This document shows, piece by piece, positions 15,397 through 24,905 of a stretch of 64,000 nt of DNA; within the stretch, counting starts at the first letter, position 1, and each line of letters begins with the position of its first letter. The notes under the pieces are model-generated. The model made no database searches and was not told where the DNA came from. It worked only from the letters and a program-made list of their open reading frames with translations. The stretch covers positions 124,001 through 188,000 of the forward strand of contig NZ_FQXG01000007.1 in NCBI RefSeq assembly GCF_900129905.1. Reading direction: 5' to 3'. Made by a program: the position numbers and the translations under genes. The DNA comes from Ferrimonas marina (GTDB taxonomy: Bacteria > Pseudomonadota > Gammaproteobacteria > Enterobacterales > Shewanellaceae).

Positions 15397-17727
15397 TCAG
15401 GGCTGGCTGGGCAGCAGCTGGAAAGTGGCCCGTTGCACCCGGTTGGAGGCGCTGCCTACCATCACCTCGAACTCGCCCGGCTCCCAGCCCCAGCGGTTAT
15501 CGGCACGGTAGAAGGCCAGGTCATCCGGGCTCAGCTCAAAGCGCACGGTGCGGGTCTGGCCCGGCTCGAAATGCAGCTTACGCCAGCCCTTGAGCTCCTG
15601 CACCGGGCGGGTGCGGGAACCCACCTTCTGGCGGGTGTAGAGCTGCACCACCTCCTCGCCGGCATAGTCGCCCCGGTTGGTCACCGTCAGTTCCACTGTC
15701 AGCGGCGTTTGCTCGCTCAGGCTGTCGCTGGACAGCGACAGGGCGCCGTACTCAAAGCGGCTGTAGCTGAGGCCATGGCCAAAGGCGTAGAGCGGGGTGT
15801 TGCGGCTGTCGTCGTAGCGCGAGGTGTAGTGCTCCGCCCGCTGGTTCGGGTTGTTGGCATTGTAGGGCCGGCCGGTGTTCTTACTGCTGTAGTAGATGGG
15901 GATCTGGCCGACGCTGCGGGGGAAGCTGATGGGCAGCTTTCCGGAGGGGGAGACATCGCCGGAGAGCACGTCCGCCAGGGCGTGGCCCGCCATGGTGCCC
16001 GGGTACCAGGCGTGGAGGATGGCATCGACGTGCTCATCGGCCCAACTCAGGTCATTGGGTCGACCGGAGAACACCACCAGCACCATCGGCTTGCCCAGCG
16101 CCTTGAGCTCCTTCATCAGCGCCAGCTGGTTGCCCGGCAGGCCCAGCCCCACCCGGGAGGAGGCTTCACCGGTCTGACGCTCATGCTCGCCCATGGCCAG
16201 CAGGATGATGTCTGACTCCTCGGCTGCGTCCAGCGCGGCGCGGAAGCCGGCGCGCTGATCTGCAGGGGTGCTGTACTGGTAGCTGGCGCCCTTGGCATAG
16301 CGCAGGGTCACCTCGCTGCCAAAGCGTGCCTCCAGCCCCTCCTTGAGGGTGACCGGCTGGGTACGGCGATCGCCGACGGCGGCCCAGTTGCCGATCATGT
16401 CCCGCTTGGAGTCCGCCAGCGGGCCGATCAGGGCGATGTTGGGGGTGCGCTTGGGGTCCAGCGGCAGGGTCTGGCCCTGGTTCTTCAGCAGCACAAAGCT
16501 GCGCTGGGCCGCCTCCCGGGCCTGCTTCAGTAACGCCTCGGACAATACCTCGCGCTCGGCACGAACCGGATCGGCGTAGCGGTAGGGATCCTCAAACAGG
16601 CCCAAACGCCACTTGCTCTCCAGCACCCGGCGCACCGATTGATCCAGCGCCGCCTGGCTGATCTGGCCGCTGGCCAGCCGGGCCGGCAGCTGCTCGAAAT
16701 AGTTCTGGCTCATCATCTCCATATCGACCCCGGCATCGAAGGCCAGTTGCGCGGCGTGACCGGGATCCGCTGCCACCCCATGGGGGATCAGATCGGAGAT
16801 CGCCTGGTAGTCGCTGATCACCAGGCCTTCAAAGCCCCACTGCTGGCGCAACAGCTGACGCACCAGCTGCTGCGAGGCGGTAACAGGGATACCGTTGACC
16901 TCGTTGAAGGCGGTCATCACCGAGCCGACACCGGCGTCCACCATCGCCTTAAAGGGCGGCAGCAGGTGGGTCTTGAGTTCCACTTCTGAGACCTGCACTC
17001 GGTTGTAGTCCCGGCCCGCCTCCACCATGCCGTAGCCGACAAAGTGCTTGGCGGTGGCCATCATGGTGTCCGGAGCCGACAGTGACTCGCCCTGGAAGCC
17101 CTTGACCCTGGCCACCGACATCCGGGTAGTCAGGTAGACGTCCTCCCCTGCCCCTTCGGAGACTCGGCCCCAGCGCGGGTCCCGGGTCACATCCGCCATC
17201 GGCGCAAAGGTCCACATGATGCCATCGGCGGTGGCTTCCCGCGCCGCTGCCCGGGCGTTGGCCTCGGCCAGCTCCAGATCCCAGCTGGCGGCTTCGCCGA
17301 TGGGCTGGGGGAAGATGGTCTTGTAGCCGTGGAGGATGTCATGGCCCATCAGCAGCGGGATCCCAAGCCGGGTCTCCTTCACCGCGATCTCCTGCAACTG
17401 GCGGCTCCACTGGGCGCCATGGACATTGAACACCGCCCCTAGGTGACCGGCGCGCAGCTGGCGCTCATACACCTCCTCCAGGTAGGGGCCGCTGCCTGCA
17501 TTGCTCACCGCCTGGATCCCCAACTGGCCCAGCTTCTCCGCCTGGGTCATCTGGCCCAGCAGCTGGTCGATAAAGACGTTCATCGCCGCCTGATCCGAGC
17601 CGTTGAGAATGGTCGGTACCGAGCGTGGCTGTGGGTCGAGGTAGTGAGCGGCATCGCTGGCCTGGGCCACGGGCAGTGCCAAGGCAAACATCAGGGGCCA
17701 GAGTGGGCGGCGGTTGGTGGTGGGCAT
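15397..17727 (-). CDS. Glycoside hydrolase family 3 beta-glucosidase-type enzyme (copy 1)
   Basis: About 776 residues. The chosen start (ATG at 17727) gives a signal peptide RRPLWPLMFALALPVAQASDA. It is a three-domain GH3 enzyme: a barrel with KHFVGYG and the nucleophile region GFEGLVISDYQAI (Asp near residue 303), an alpha/beta sandwich with LLKNQGQTLPLDP and NWAAVGDRR, and a fibronectin-III-like C-terminal domain. It should remove terminal beta-linked glucose (or xylose) in the periplasm. It is more diverged than the next two copies are from each other. A lone terminator follows, and a heptad-repeat region lies upstream. Confidence 0.93.
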   Translation of the reverse strand: MPTTNRRPLWPLMFALALPVAQASDAAHYLDPQPRSVPTILNGSDQAAMNVFIDQLLGQMTQAEKLGQLGIQAVSNAGSGPYLEEVYERQLRAGHLGAVFNVHGAQWSRQLQEIAVKETRLGIPLLMGHDILHGYKTIFPQPIGEAASWDLELAEANARAAAREATADGIMWTFAPMADVTRDPRWGRVSEGAGEDVYLTTRMSVARVKGFQGESLSAPDTMMATAKHFVGYGMVEAGRDYNRVQVSEVELKTHLLPPFKAMVDAGVGSVMTAFNEVNGIPVTASQQLVRQLLRQQWGFEGLVISDYQAISDLIPHGVAADPGHAAQLAFDAGVDMEMMSQNYFEQLPARLASGQISQAALDQSVRRVLESKWRLGLFEDPYRYADPVRAEREVLSEALLKQAREAAQRSFVLLKNQGQTLPLDPKRTPNIALIGPLADSKRDMIGNWAAVGDRRTQPVTLKEGLEARFGSEVTLRYAKGASYQYSTPADQRAGFRAALDAAEESDIILLAMGEHERQTGEASSRVGLGLPGNQLALMKELKALGKPMVLVVFSGRPNDLSWADEHVDAILHAWYPGTMAGHALADVLSGDVSPSGKLPISFPRSVGQIPIYYSSKNTGRPYNANNPNQRAEHYTSRYDDSRNTPLYAFGHGLSYSRFEYGALSLSSDSLSEQTPLTVELTVTNRGDYAGEEVVQLYTRQKVGSRTRPVQELKGWRKLHFEPGQTRTVRFELSPDDLAFYRADNRWGWEPGEFEVMVGSASNRVQRATFQLLPSQP

Positions 17728-18031
17728 CCGGTGCGCAGGGTCCAAGTAGAGAAAAGTTCGGGCATCGTCGGACAACGCTACCACTTCATCGGCCATTTTG
17801 CGCCATACAAGGATGACAAAGTGCGAACTGGGCAGGGCCTTTTACCTTCCCTTACCTTGGCCCTTTCGCTTGTTGACCAATGACCATCGGCCCTCCCAAG
17901 CCCTTGGCCTTTAGCGCCTAGCTCCCGGCTCTTAGCTCCTAGTACCCAGCACCTACCCCCTAGCTCCTAGCTCCTAGCGCCTAGCTCCTAGTACCCAGCC
18001 CCTAACCCCGAGCTTCTTTTCCCAAAAACAA
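17728..18031. repeat. Non-coding spacer with degenerate TAGCTCC heptads
   Basis: Between two GH3 genes. From about 17925 to 18005 the sequence is a degenerate run of 7-bp units of the type TAGCTCC / TAGTACC / TAGCGCC, each carrying a TAG or CTAG step. It resembles the perfect arrays at 62751-62910 in unit length and CTAG content. No gene is visible. Confidence 0.7.
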
Positions 18032-18056
18032 AAAAGCGCTGCCGAGGCAGCGCTTT
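18032..18056 (-). terminator. Hairpin terminator of GH3 gene 2
   Basis: AAAAGCGCTGCC / GGCAGCGCTTTT with a two-base loop, 19 bp past the stop. The arm is identical to that after GH3 gene 3. Confidence 0.85.
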
Positions 18057-18074
18057 TGGTTTCAGGCTCGAGCC

Positions 18075-20453
18075 TTACTCCACCAGGGTGAAGCCCAGCT
18101 TCTGAACCTGGTCGGAGGCGGTGCCCACCATCACCTGGAACTCACCGGCTTCGGCGCCCCAGCTCATGTCGGCACGGTAGAATGCCAGGTCCTCGGCGGT
18201 CAGGGTAAAGGTGATGGTCTTGCTCTCACCTTTGTCGAAGTGCACCTTCTGCCAGCCTTTCAGCTCCTGCACCGGACGGGTCACGGAACCCACCATCTGA
18301 CGGGTGTACAGCTGGATCACCTCTTCACCGCCGTGCTCGCCACGGTTGGTCACCTCGACGGAGACGGTCAGTTCGCCGTCCATGGTCAGGGTCTCGCTGG
18401 ACAGTTTCACCTCACCGTACTCGAAGTTGGCGTAGCTCAGGCCGTGACCAAAGGCGTACAGCGGGGTGTTCGGGCTGTCGTCGTAGCGGGACTTGTAGTG
18501 CTCCTGACGCTGATTCGGGTTCTCGGCGTTGTAGGGGCGACCGGTGTTCTTCATGTTGTAGTAGATCGGGATCTGACCGACGCTGCGCGGGAAGGTCATC
18601 GGCAGCTTACCGGACGGGCTGTAGTCACCCACCAGCAGGTCAGCGATGGCGTGGCCACCGGAGGTGCCCGGGTACCAGGCGTGCAGGATCGCATCCAGGT
18701 TCTGGTGCTCCCAGCTCAGGTCGTTCGGTCGGCCGGAGAACACCACGCCGATCATCGGCTTGCCCAGTTTCTTCAGCTCTTCCATCAGCTCACGCTGGGT
18801 GCCCGGCAGGGTGATCTCCACCCGGGAGGCGGCCTCACCGGACATGCGCTGCTCTTCACCGATACCCAGAACGATGACGTCGGCTTTCTTGGCCGCTTCC
18901 ACCGCTTCCTTGATCATGCGGGCGTGGGCCGGCTTGCCACGGACATCGCGGGCCACGGAGCGGATGCCGATGTGGGTGGAGGTCTCCTCCTCATCGTGCA
19001 GGTGAGCGTAGGTGGCACCCTTGGCGTAGTGGATCGCCACGCTGTCACCCAGGCGCGCTTCCAGGCCTTCCTTCATGGTCACCGGCTGAGTGCGGCGATC
19101 ACCGGCAGCGGCCCAGTTGCCAATCATGTCGAACTTGCTGTCCGCCAGCGGGCCAATCAGGGCGATGGACTCGATAGACTCCAGGTTCAGCGGCAGCGCG
19201 GCGTTGTCGTTCTTCAGCAGTACGGAGGACTTACGGGCGGCATCGCGGGCCAGCTCCAGGTTCTCCTCGGTCAGGATGTCACGCTCGGCGCGCTCCTTGT
19301 CGAAGTAACGGTAAGGGTCTTCGAACAGGCCCAGGCGCCACTTCATCTCCAGGATCAGACGCACGGAGTGGTCGATCTTCTCCTCGGAGACACGACCTTC
19401 CTGCACCAGCTCCTTCATGTAATCCATGTAGGACTTGCCCACCATGTCCATGTCGGCACCGGCGTTGAAGGCGATCTCGGCGGCGTGCTTGTCGTCACGA
19501 GCGTAGCCATGGGGCACCAGCTCGTTGACCGCGGTGTAGTCGGTCACCACGAAGCCCTCGAAGCCCCACTGGTCACGCAGTACGTCGGTGAGCAGGTACT
19601 TGGAGCCGGAGGCCGGGATGCCGTTGAGGTCGTTGAAGGAGGTCATGAAGGTGGCGACACCGGCGTCCACCATCGCCTTGAACGGAGGCATCTGCTGGGA
19701 CCACAGCTCGTGATCGGAGATGTCGGTGCTGTGGTAATCACGACCGGCCTGGGACAGACCGTAGCCGACGAAGTGCTTGGCGGTAGCGGCCATGGTGTCG
19801 GTGGCGGCCAGGTCGTCGCCCTGGAAACCCTGAACCCGGGCAACCGACATCTTGGTGGCCAGGTACACGTCTTCACCCGGGGCCTCGGAGACACGGCCCC
19901 AACGGGGGTCGCGCACCATGTCCGCCATCGGGGCGAAGGTCCACATGATGCCATCTGCTGTGGCTTCTTTAGCGGCAACCTCGGCACCCACACGGGCAAC
20001 CTCCAGGTCCCAGGAGGCCACTTCACCCAGGGACTGGGGGAAGATGGTCTTGTGACCGTGGATGATGTCGTGGGCGATGATGATCGGGATCCCCAGGCGA
20101 GACTCCTCTACTGCACGCTTCTGCAGCGGGTAGGCACGCTCGTAGGTGAAGTTATTGAAGATGGAGCCTACTTTCCCTTCAGCAACCCAATCCTCGTACT
20201 GGTGGTTAACCTGAGATCCGGTCACTGCCATGATTCCGGATTGCAGGTCGAGCTGACCGATCTTCTCGTCGAGGGTCATCTTGGCCAACAGGTCATCGAT
20301 GAAGGCGTTCATCTTGGCTTTGTCGTCTTTCCAGACGGCCACAGACGCCTTCTCACCAGGTACAGGGTTGAGCACTTGGCCCGCATCGGAGGCCATGGCT
20401 GCCGGAACCACCAGGGCACCGGAAACCAGCAGGGACAGCAAACGTCGCTTCAT
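18075..20453 (-). CDS. Glycoside hydrolase family 3 beta-glucosidase-type enzyme (copy 2)
   Basis: 792 residues with a Sec signal peptide MKRRLLSLLVSGALVVPAAMA and no lipobox, so it is probably soluble in the periplasm. GH3 markers are ATAKHFVGYGLSQAGRDYH, the nucleophile block GFEGFVVTDYTAV (Asp near residue 305), KSSVLLKNDNAALPL, and a C-terminal fibronectin-III-like domain with VEVTNRGEHGGEEVIQLY. Long stretches are identical to copy 3 (for example HAAEIAFNAGADMDMVG), so the two arose by tandem duplication. The terminators are near identical too, so the duplication included the 3' flank. Substrate specificity cannot be read off; beta-glucoside release is the default for this subgroup. Confidence 0.94.
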   Translation of the reverse strand: MKRRLLSLLVSGALVVPAAMASDAGQVLNPVPGEKASVAVWKDDKAKMNAFIDDLLAKMTLDEKIGQLDLQSGIMAVTGSQVNHQYEDWVAEGKVGSIFNNFTYERAYPLQKRAVEESRLGIPIIIAHDIIHGHKTIFPQSLGEVASWDLEVARVGAEVAAKEATADGIMWTFAPMADMVRDPRWGRVSEAPGEDVYLATKMSVARVQGFQGDDLAATDTMAATAKHFVGYGLSQAGRDYHSTDISDHELWSQQMPPFKAMVDAGVATFMTSFNDLNGIPASGSKYLLTDVLRDQWGFEGFVVTDYTAVNELVPHGYARDDKHAAEIAFNAGADMDMVGKSYMDYMKELVQEGRVSEEKIDHSVRLILEMKWRLGLFEDPYRYFDKERAERDILTEENLELARDAARKSSVLLKNDNAALPLNLESIESIALIGPLADSKFDMIGNWAAAGDRRTQPVTMKEGLEARLGDSVAIHYAKGATYAHLHDEEETSTHIGIRSVARDVRGKPAHARMIKEAVEAAKKADVIVLGIGEEQRMSGEAASRVEITLPGTQRELMEELKKLGKPMIGVVFSGRPNDLSWEHQNLDAILHAWYPGTSGGHAIADLLVGDYSPSGKLPMTFPRSVGQIPIYYNMKNTGRPYNAENPNQRQEHYKSRYDDSPNTPLYAFGHGLSYANFEYGEVKLSSETLTMDGELTVSVEVTNRGEHGGEEVIQLYTRQMVGSVTRPVQELKGWQKVHFDKGESKTITFTLTAEDLAFYRADMSWGAEAGEFQVMVGTASDQVQKLGFTLVE

Positions 20454-20617
20454 GGTGTCACTTCTCTGTCGTTGTCGTTATCGCCGCCAGGAGGGCGGAG
20501 TTTTTTGCTGCCGACGTTATAACCTCTCCCCCCAGCCAGGGGGACTCTATTTACACGCCATGACATTACTTTGCGCCGAAACGCGCGAGGGATCGGGATC
20601 CCCTTTGCTGCGAACAC

Positions 20618-20642
20618 AAAAAAGCGCTGCCGGGGCAGCGCT
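20618..20642 (-). terminator. Hairpin terminator of GH3 gene 3
   Basis: AAAGCGCTGCC / GGCAGCGCT stem, matching the hairpin after GH3 gene 2. Confidence 0.8.
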
Positions 20643-20660
20643 CAATCGGTTAGTGAAGCC

Positions 20661-23084
20661 TTACTCCACCAGGGTGAAGCCCTTGTGCTGTACCTGGTCG
20701 GAGGCGGTGCCGACCATCACCTGGAACTCGCCGGCTTCGGCGCCCCAGCTCATGTCAGCACGGTAGAAGGCCAGGTCCTCGGCGGTCAGGGTAAAGCTGA
20801 CGGTCTTGGTCTCGCCCGGCTCGAAATGCACCTTATCGAAGCCCTTAAGCTCCTGCACCGGACGGGTGACGGAGCCCACCAGCTGTCGGGTGTAGAGCTG
20901 CACCACCTCTTCACCGGCGTGCTTGCCGCGGTTGGTCACCTCGACGGAGACGGTCAGCTCGCCCTCCATAGTCAGGGTTTCACTGGACAGGGTCAGCTCA
21001 CCGTACTCGAAGCTGGCGTAGCTGAGGCCATGGCCGAAGGCGTACAGCGGGGTGTTGGGGCTGTCGTCGTAGCGGGACTTGTAGTGCTCCTGACGCTGGT
21101 TGGCGTTGTCAGCGTTATAGGGGCGGCCGGTGTTCTTCATGTTGTAGAAGATCGGCACCTGACCGACGCTGCGGGGGAAGGTGATCGGCAGCTTGCCGGA
21201 CGGACTGTAGTCACCCACCAGCAGGTCAGCGATGGCATGGCCACCGGCGGTGCCCGGGTACCAGGCGTGCAGGATCGCATCCAGGTTCTGCTGCTCCCAG
21301 CTCAGATCATTGGGGCGACCGGAGAACACCACGCCGATCATCGGCTTGCCCAGCTTCTTCAGCTCGGTCATCAGCTCACGCTGGTTGCCCGGCAGGGTCA
21401 GCTCAACCCGGGAGGAGGCCTCACCGGACATGCGCTGGTCTTCGCCGATGGCCAGCACTATCACGTCGGACTGCTTGGCGGCACTGACCGCCTCGGCGAT
21501 CATCCCATCCAGCTGCTGCTGGGACAGGTCGTTATAGCCCACCATGTGGTCCGCGCGGGAGGCGGCAAACCCTGCATCCACCATGAAGTTGTAGGTGGCC
21601 CCCTCGGCATAGTGAATGGTCACTTCGTCGCCCAGGCGCTCTGCCAGCCCCTGCTTGAGCGAGACCGGCACCGTTTTGCGGTCGCCGGCGGCAGCCCAGT
21701 TGCCGATCATGTCGCGCTTGTTATCCGCCAGCGGACCGATCAGGGCGATGCTCTCCAGGCTGTCCAGCTGCAGCGGCAGCGCCTGGTCTTCGTTTTTCAG
21801 CAGCACCGCGGATTTGCGTGCGGCGTCCCGGGCGATGGCCAGGTTCTGCTCCGACAGGATCTCCTGCTCGGCGCGGGCGTTGTCGAAGTAACGGTAGGGA
21901 TCCTCAAACAGACCCAGGCGCCATTTCATCTCAAGGATGCGGCGTACCGAGGTGTCGATCTGCTCGATGGAGACCTTACCCTCCTCCAGCAACTCCTCCA
22001 TGTAGTCCAGGTAGACCCGGCCTACCATGTCCATGTCGGCACCGGCATTAAAGGCGATCTCCGCTGCGTGCTTGTCGTCGCGAGCGTAGCCGTGAGGCAC
22101 CAGCTCGTTGATGGCGGTGTAGTCGGTGACCACGAAGCCCTCGAAGCCCCACTGGTCGCGCAGCACGTCAGTAAGCAGGAACTTGGAGCCGGTGGCGGGG
22201 ATGCCGTTCAAATCGTTAAAGGCGGTCATAAAGGTGGCGACGCCCGCGTCCACCATCGCCTTGAACGGCGGCATCTGGGTGGTCCACAGCTCATGCTCGG
22301 ACAGATCCGTGGTGTGGTAGTCGCGCCCACCCTGGGCCAGGCCGTAGCCAACAAAGTGCTTGGCGGTGGCCAGTACGGTATCCGGAGCAGCCAGGTCATC
22401 GCCCTGGAAGCCCTCAACCCGGGCCACCGACATCAGGGTGTTGAGGTAGACATCCTCACCGGCGGACTCGGAGATCCGGCCCCAGCGGGGATCGCGGGTG
22501 ATGTCCGCCATCGGGGCAAAGGTCCACATCACGCCGTCGGCGGCGGCTTCACGGGCGGCAACGCGGGCGCCCTCTTTGGCCACGTCCAGATCCCAGGAGG
22601 CCACCTCACCGAGGGATTGGGGGAAGATGGTCTTGTGGCCGTGGATCACGTCGTAGCCAAACAGCATCGGGATCCCCAGGCGGGTCTCCTCTACGGCCAT
22701 CTGCTGCAGGGTGCGGTTGAAGTCCGGCTCGTAGGCGTTGAACACCGCGCCGACGTGGCCATCCTTGATCTGCTGTTCGTAATTCTCGTTGATGGAGGGA
22801 CCGGTGAGATCGCGGAAGCTGGTCTGCAGATCCAGCTGGCCGATCTTCTCCTTCAGGGTCATCTTGGCCATCAGCTCATCGATGTAGCTGTCCATCTTGG
22901 CCTTGTCGTCATTCCAATGCTGCACCGAGGCGGGCACCGGACTGGGGTGGGGATTGAGGGCCACACCGGCGGCGGTGACATTGCCTTTCGCGCCTTGCTG
23001 CTCGGCATTTGCCTGCGGGGTGCAGGCGGCGACACCCGCCACCAGGGCGGTGGTGATAAGAGCGGATAACAGTTTCTTTTTCAT
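20661..23084 (-). CDS. Glycoside hydrolase family 3 beta-glucosidase-type lipoprotein (copy 3)
   Basis: 807 residues. The start gives a lipoprotein signal MKKKLLSALITTALVAGVAAC, so this copy is membrane-anchored while copy 2 is soluble. It carries GH3 features such as KHFVGYGLAQGGRDYH, GFEGFVVTDYTAI with the nucleophile Asp (about residue 320), KSAVLLKNEDQALPL and the C-terminal fibronectin-III-like domain. It begins 76 bp after the stop of the second sulfatase without a visible terminator between, so the two may share a transcript. Anchoring at a membrane next to a sulfatase and a TonB receptor suggests that it acts early in oligosaccharide processing. Confidence 0.94.
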   Translation of the reverse strand: MKKKLLSALITTALVAGVAACTPQANAEQQGAKGNVTAAGVALNPHPSPVPASVQHWNDDKAKMDSYIDELMAKMTLKEKIGQLDLQTSFRDLTGPSINENYEQQIKDGHVGAVFNAYEPDFNRTLQQMAVEETRLGIPMLFGYDVIHGHKTIFPQSLGEVASWDLDVAKEGARVAAREAAADGVMWTFAPMADITRDPRWGRISESAGEDVYLNTLMSVARVEGFQGDDLAAPDTVLATAKHFVGYGLAQGGRDYHTTDLSEHELWTTQMPPFKAMVDAGVATFMTAFNDLNGIPATGSKFLLTDVLRDQWGFEGFVVTDYTAINELVPHGYARDDKHAAEIAFNAGADMDMVGRVYLDYMEELLEEGKVSIEQIDTSVRRILEMKWRLGLFEDPYRYFDNARAEQEILSEQNLAIARDAARKSAVLLKNEDQALPLQLDSLESIALIGPLADNKRDMIGNWAAAGDRKTVPVSLKQGLAERLGDEVTIHYAEGATYNFMVDAGFAASRADHMVGYNDLSQQQLDGMIAEAVSAAKQSDVIVLAIGEDQRMSGEASSRVELTLPGNQRELMTELKKLGKPMIGVVFSGRPNDLSWEQQNLDAILHAWYPGTAGGHAIADLLVGDYSPSGKLPITFPRSVGQVPIFYNMKNTGRPYNADNANQRQEHYKSRYDDSPNTPLYAFGHGLSYASFEYGELTLSSETLTMEGELTVSVEVTNRGKHAGEEVVQLYTRQLVGSVTRPVQELKGFDKVHFEPGETKTVSFTLTAEDLAFYRADMSWGAEAGEFQVMVGTASDQVQHKGFTLVE

Positions 23085-23160
23085 GGTTTCTCTGCTTTTT
23101 TCATGGGACCTTTCCTCACTGCAGGTCCGGGCCCAGGCTCATTGAATTGTTGGCTGTGGC

Positions 23161-24711
23161 TTAGTGGGCGTTATCCCGTTCCGGCTTATCCAGCACCATA
23201 TGGGCGGGGAAGTCCGCCGCCTGATCGCCGCCGCGGGCCCGGTAGCGCTTGTTGCGATCCCAGCCGTGGGGCTTGTTCATCGGGATCTCCATGCCACCGG
23301 CCTCCGCCAGCAGCGCGAACAGCGCGTCCTTCATCTCTTCGATGGTGTCGGCGTAGTCCGGATCGGCGATCAGGTTGTTGGTCTCCCGCGGGTCTTTCTT
23401 AAGGTCATAGAGCTCGTCGGTGTCCCACAGGCCGTAGTAGGTGGTGTACTTGAAGCGGTCGCCCCGCAGCGAGAACACGGTAGGGGACTGGGGGAAGTTC
23501 TTCTCCCAGTAGTAGACATAGAGGAAGTAGTCGCGCCACTGGATCTCCTTGCCCTGGGCCAGGGGGATAAAGCTCTGGCCGTCCATGTGGGCCGGGGGTT
23601 CCAGCCCGGCGGCCTCGAACAAGGTGGGGGCGATATCGATGTTGGCCACCACCTCGGAGACCACCTGGGCACCCTCAACCTGGCTGGGCCACTGCATCAG
23701 CATCGGCACCCGGATGGAGGGCTCGTAAGCGACCCGCTTGTCGATCAGGCCGTGCTCGCCAAACATGAAGCCGTTGTCGCCCATGTAGATGATCAGGGTG
23801 TCTTCGTAGACCCCCATCTCCTTAAGGGTCTGCTTGATCATGCCGATCCCCTCATCCACCGAGGCGAAGGCCTCCGCGTAGTTCTGGTAGTAGGTGGTGA
23901 TGTCCACCTCGGAGTGGTACGGGAAGTCCATGCCGTGCCAGGAGTTACGCTGATCCCGCAGCCAGCGCGGGCTGTTAGGGCCGTAATCCACCGGCTTGTG
24001 GTTGGCCGGCAGGGTGACCTTGCCGTCGTACATCCCCTTGTGGCGCTCGGCAGGGGTGAAGTCGGCGTGCACCGCCTTGTGGGAGAGGTAGAGCATGAAG
24101 GGCTGATCCGAGTCCTTCTGCTGCTTGAGCCACTCCACCGCGTACTGGTTGAGTTCGTCGGTGATGTAGCCCTTCTGCTCCAGCCGCTCGCCATTGAGAT
24201 TGAGGGTGTAGCCCTCGTAAGGCGGGTAGTAGTGGCCCTGGCCCTCGAAGCTGAGCCAGTGGTTAAAGCCCTTGCGGGGGTGATCCGACTCCTCGCCCAT
24301 GTGCCACTTGCCCATCAGCGCCGTGGTGTAACCAGCCTTTTGCAGGTACTCGGCAAAGTAGACGATGTCCTCCGGCTCCTCGCGCTGGTTGTCGATCACC
24401 CGATGCTTGTGGGTGTAGAGCCCGGTGAGGATGGAGGCGCGGCTGGGGGAGCACAGCGAGGTGGTGACGAAGGCGTTCTCCAGGTGCACCCCTTCGGCGG
24501 CGATGGAGTCCAGGTGCGGGGTCTGGATAAAAGGGTGGCCCATAAAGCCCATGGCATCGTAGCGGTGATCATCGGTGAGGATGAACACGATGTTGTGGGG
24601 CTTGGCACCGGGTACCGGGGTGATCTCGATGCTGTCAGGGAACACCGAGGCCTGGGCTGGCAGCGCCAGGGTGGCCAGGGCACCGCTCCAGAGCGGAAGC
24701 TTAGTTTGCAT
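23161..24711 (-). CDS. Secreted sulfatase (formylglycine-dependent)
   Basis: About 516 residues. The ATG at 24711 lies six bases past AAGGA and starts a signal peptide (MQTKLPLWSGALATLALPAQA); an ATG two codons earlier abuts the ribosome site. The formylglycine motif is SLCSPSRASILTG, the canonical C-x-P-S-R form. Metal-binding blocks are FILTDDHRYDAMGFMG and YMGDNGFMFGEHGLIDKR. The family removes sulfate esters from glycans or small molecules; its companions here (GH3 enzymes, TonB receptor) point to a sulfated glycan. A formylglycine-generating enzyme is needed and none is present in this window. Confidence 0.93.
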   Translation of the reverse strand: MQTKLPLWSGALATLALPAQASVFPDSIEITPVPGAKPHNIVFILTDDHRYDAMGFMGHPFIQTPHLDSIAAEGVHLENAFVTTSLCSPSRASILTGLYTHKHRVIDNQREEPEDIVYFAEYLQKAGYTTALMGKWHMGEESDHPRKGFNHWLSFEGQGHYYPPYEGYTLNLNGERLEQKGYITDELNQYAVEWLKQQKDSDQPFMLYLSHKAVHADFTPAERHKGMYDGKVTLPANHKPVDYGPNSPRWLRDQRNSWHGMDFPYHSEVDITTYYQNYAEAFASVDEGIGMIKQTLKEMGVYEDTLIIYMGDNGFMFGEHGLIDKRVAYEPSIRVPMLMQWPSQVEGAQVVSEVVANIDIAPTLFEAAGLEPPAHMDGQSFIPLAQGKEIQWRDYFLYVYYWEKNFPQSPTVFSLRGDRFKYTTYYGLWDTDELYDLKKDPRETNNLIADPDYADTIEEMKDALFALLAEAGGMEIPMNKPHGWDRNKRYRARGGDQAADFPAHMVLDKPERDNAH

Positions 24712-24832
24712 GATCATTCCTTTTTTCTGCGTTTTCGAAGGTAGCGGGGCCGCCACTGCCCGACAGCGTCCCGCTGCAGGCTCCTGCCGTGTTCACACGA
24801 GGTGGTTCCAAGTCGGCAATGAGCCTAAACAA

Positions 24833-24859
24833 AAGGCCCCCGGCGAAGCCGGGGGCCTT
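24833..24859 (-). terminator. Strong hairpin terminator of the TonB-dependent receptor
   Basis: AAGGCCCCCGGC / GCCGGGGGCCTT, a 12-bp stem with a three-base loop, 46 bp after the receptor stop. Confidence 0.85.
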
Positions 24860-24905
24860 GTTATCCCCTGGGGTAGGCGACGTGCCATGCCAAGGTGGTC
24901 ATGGC

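Noticed and set aside
20571-23069. 832-codon open frame on the plus strand opposite GH3 gene 3, and similar long ones opposite GH3 gene 2 and adhE
   Set aside because: High GC codon bias opens the opposite strand; the translations are His/Gly/Val-rich without domains, and each lies wholly opposite a well-supported gene.
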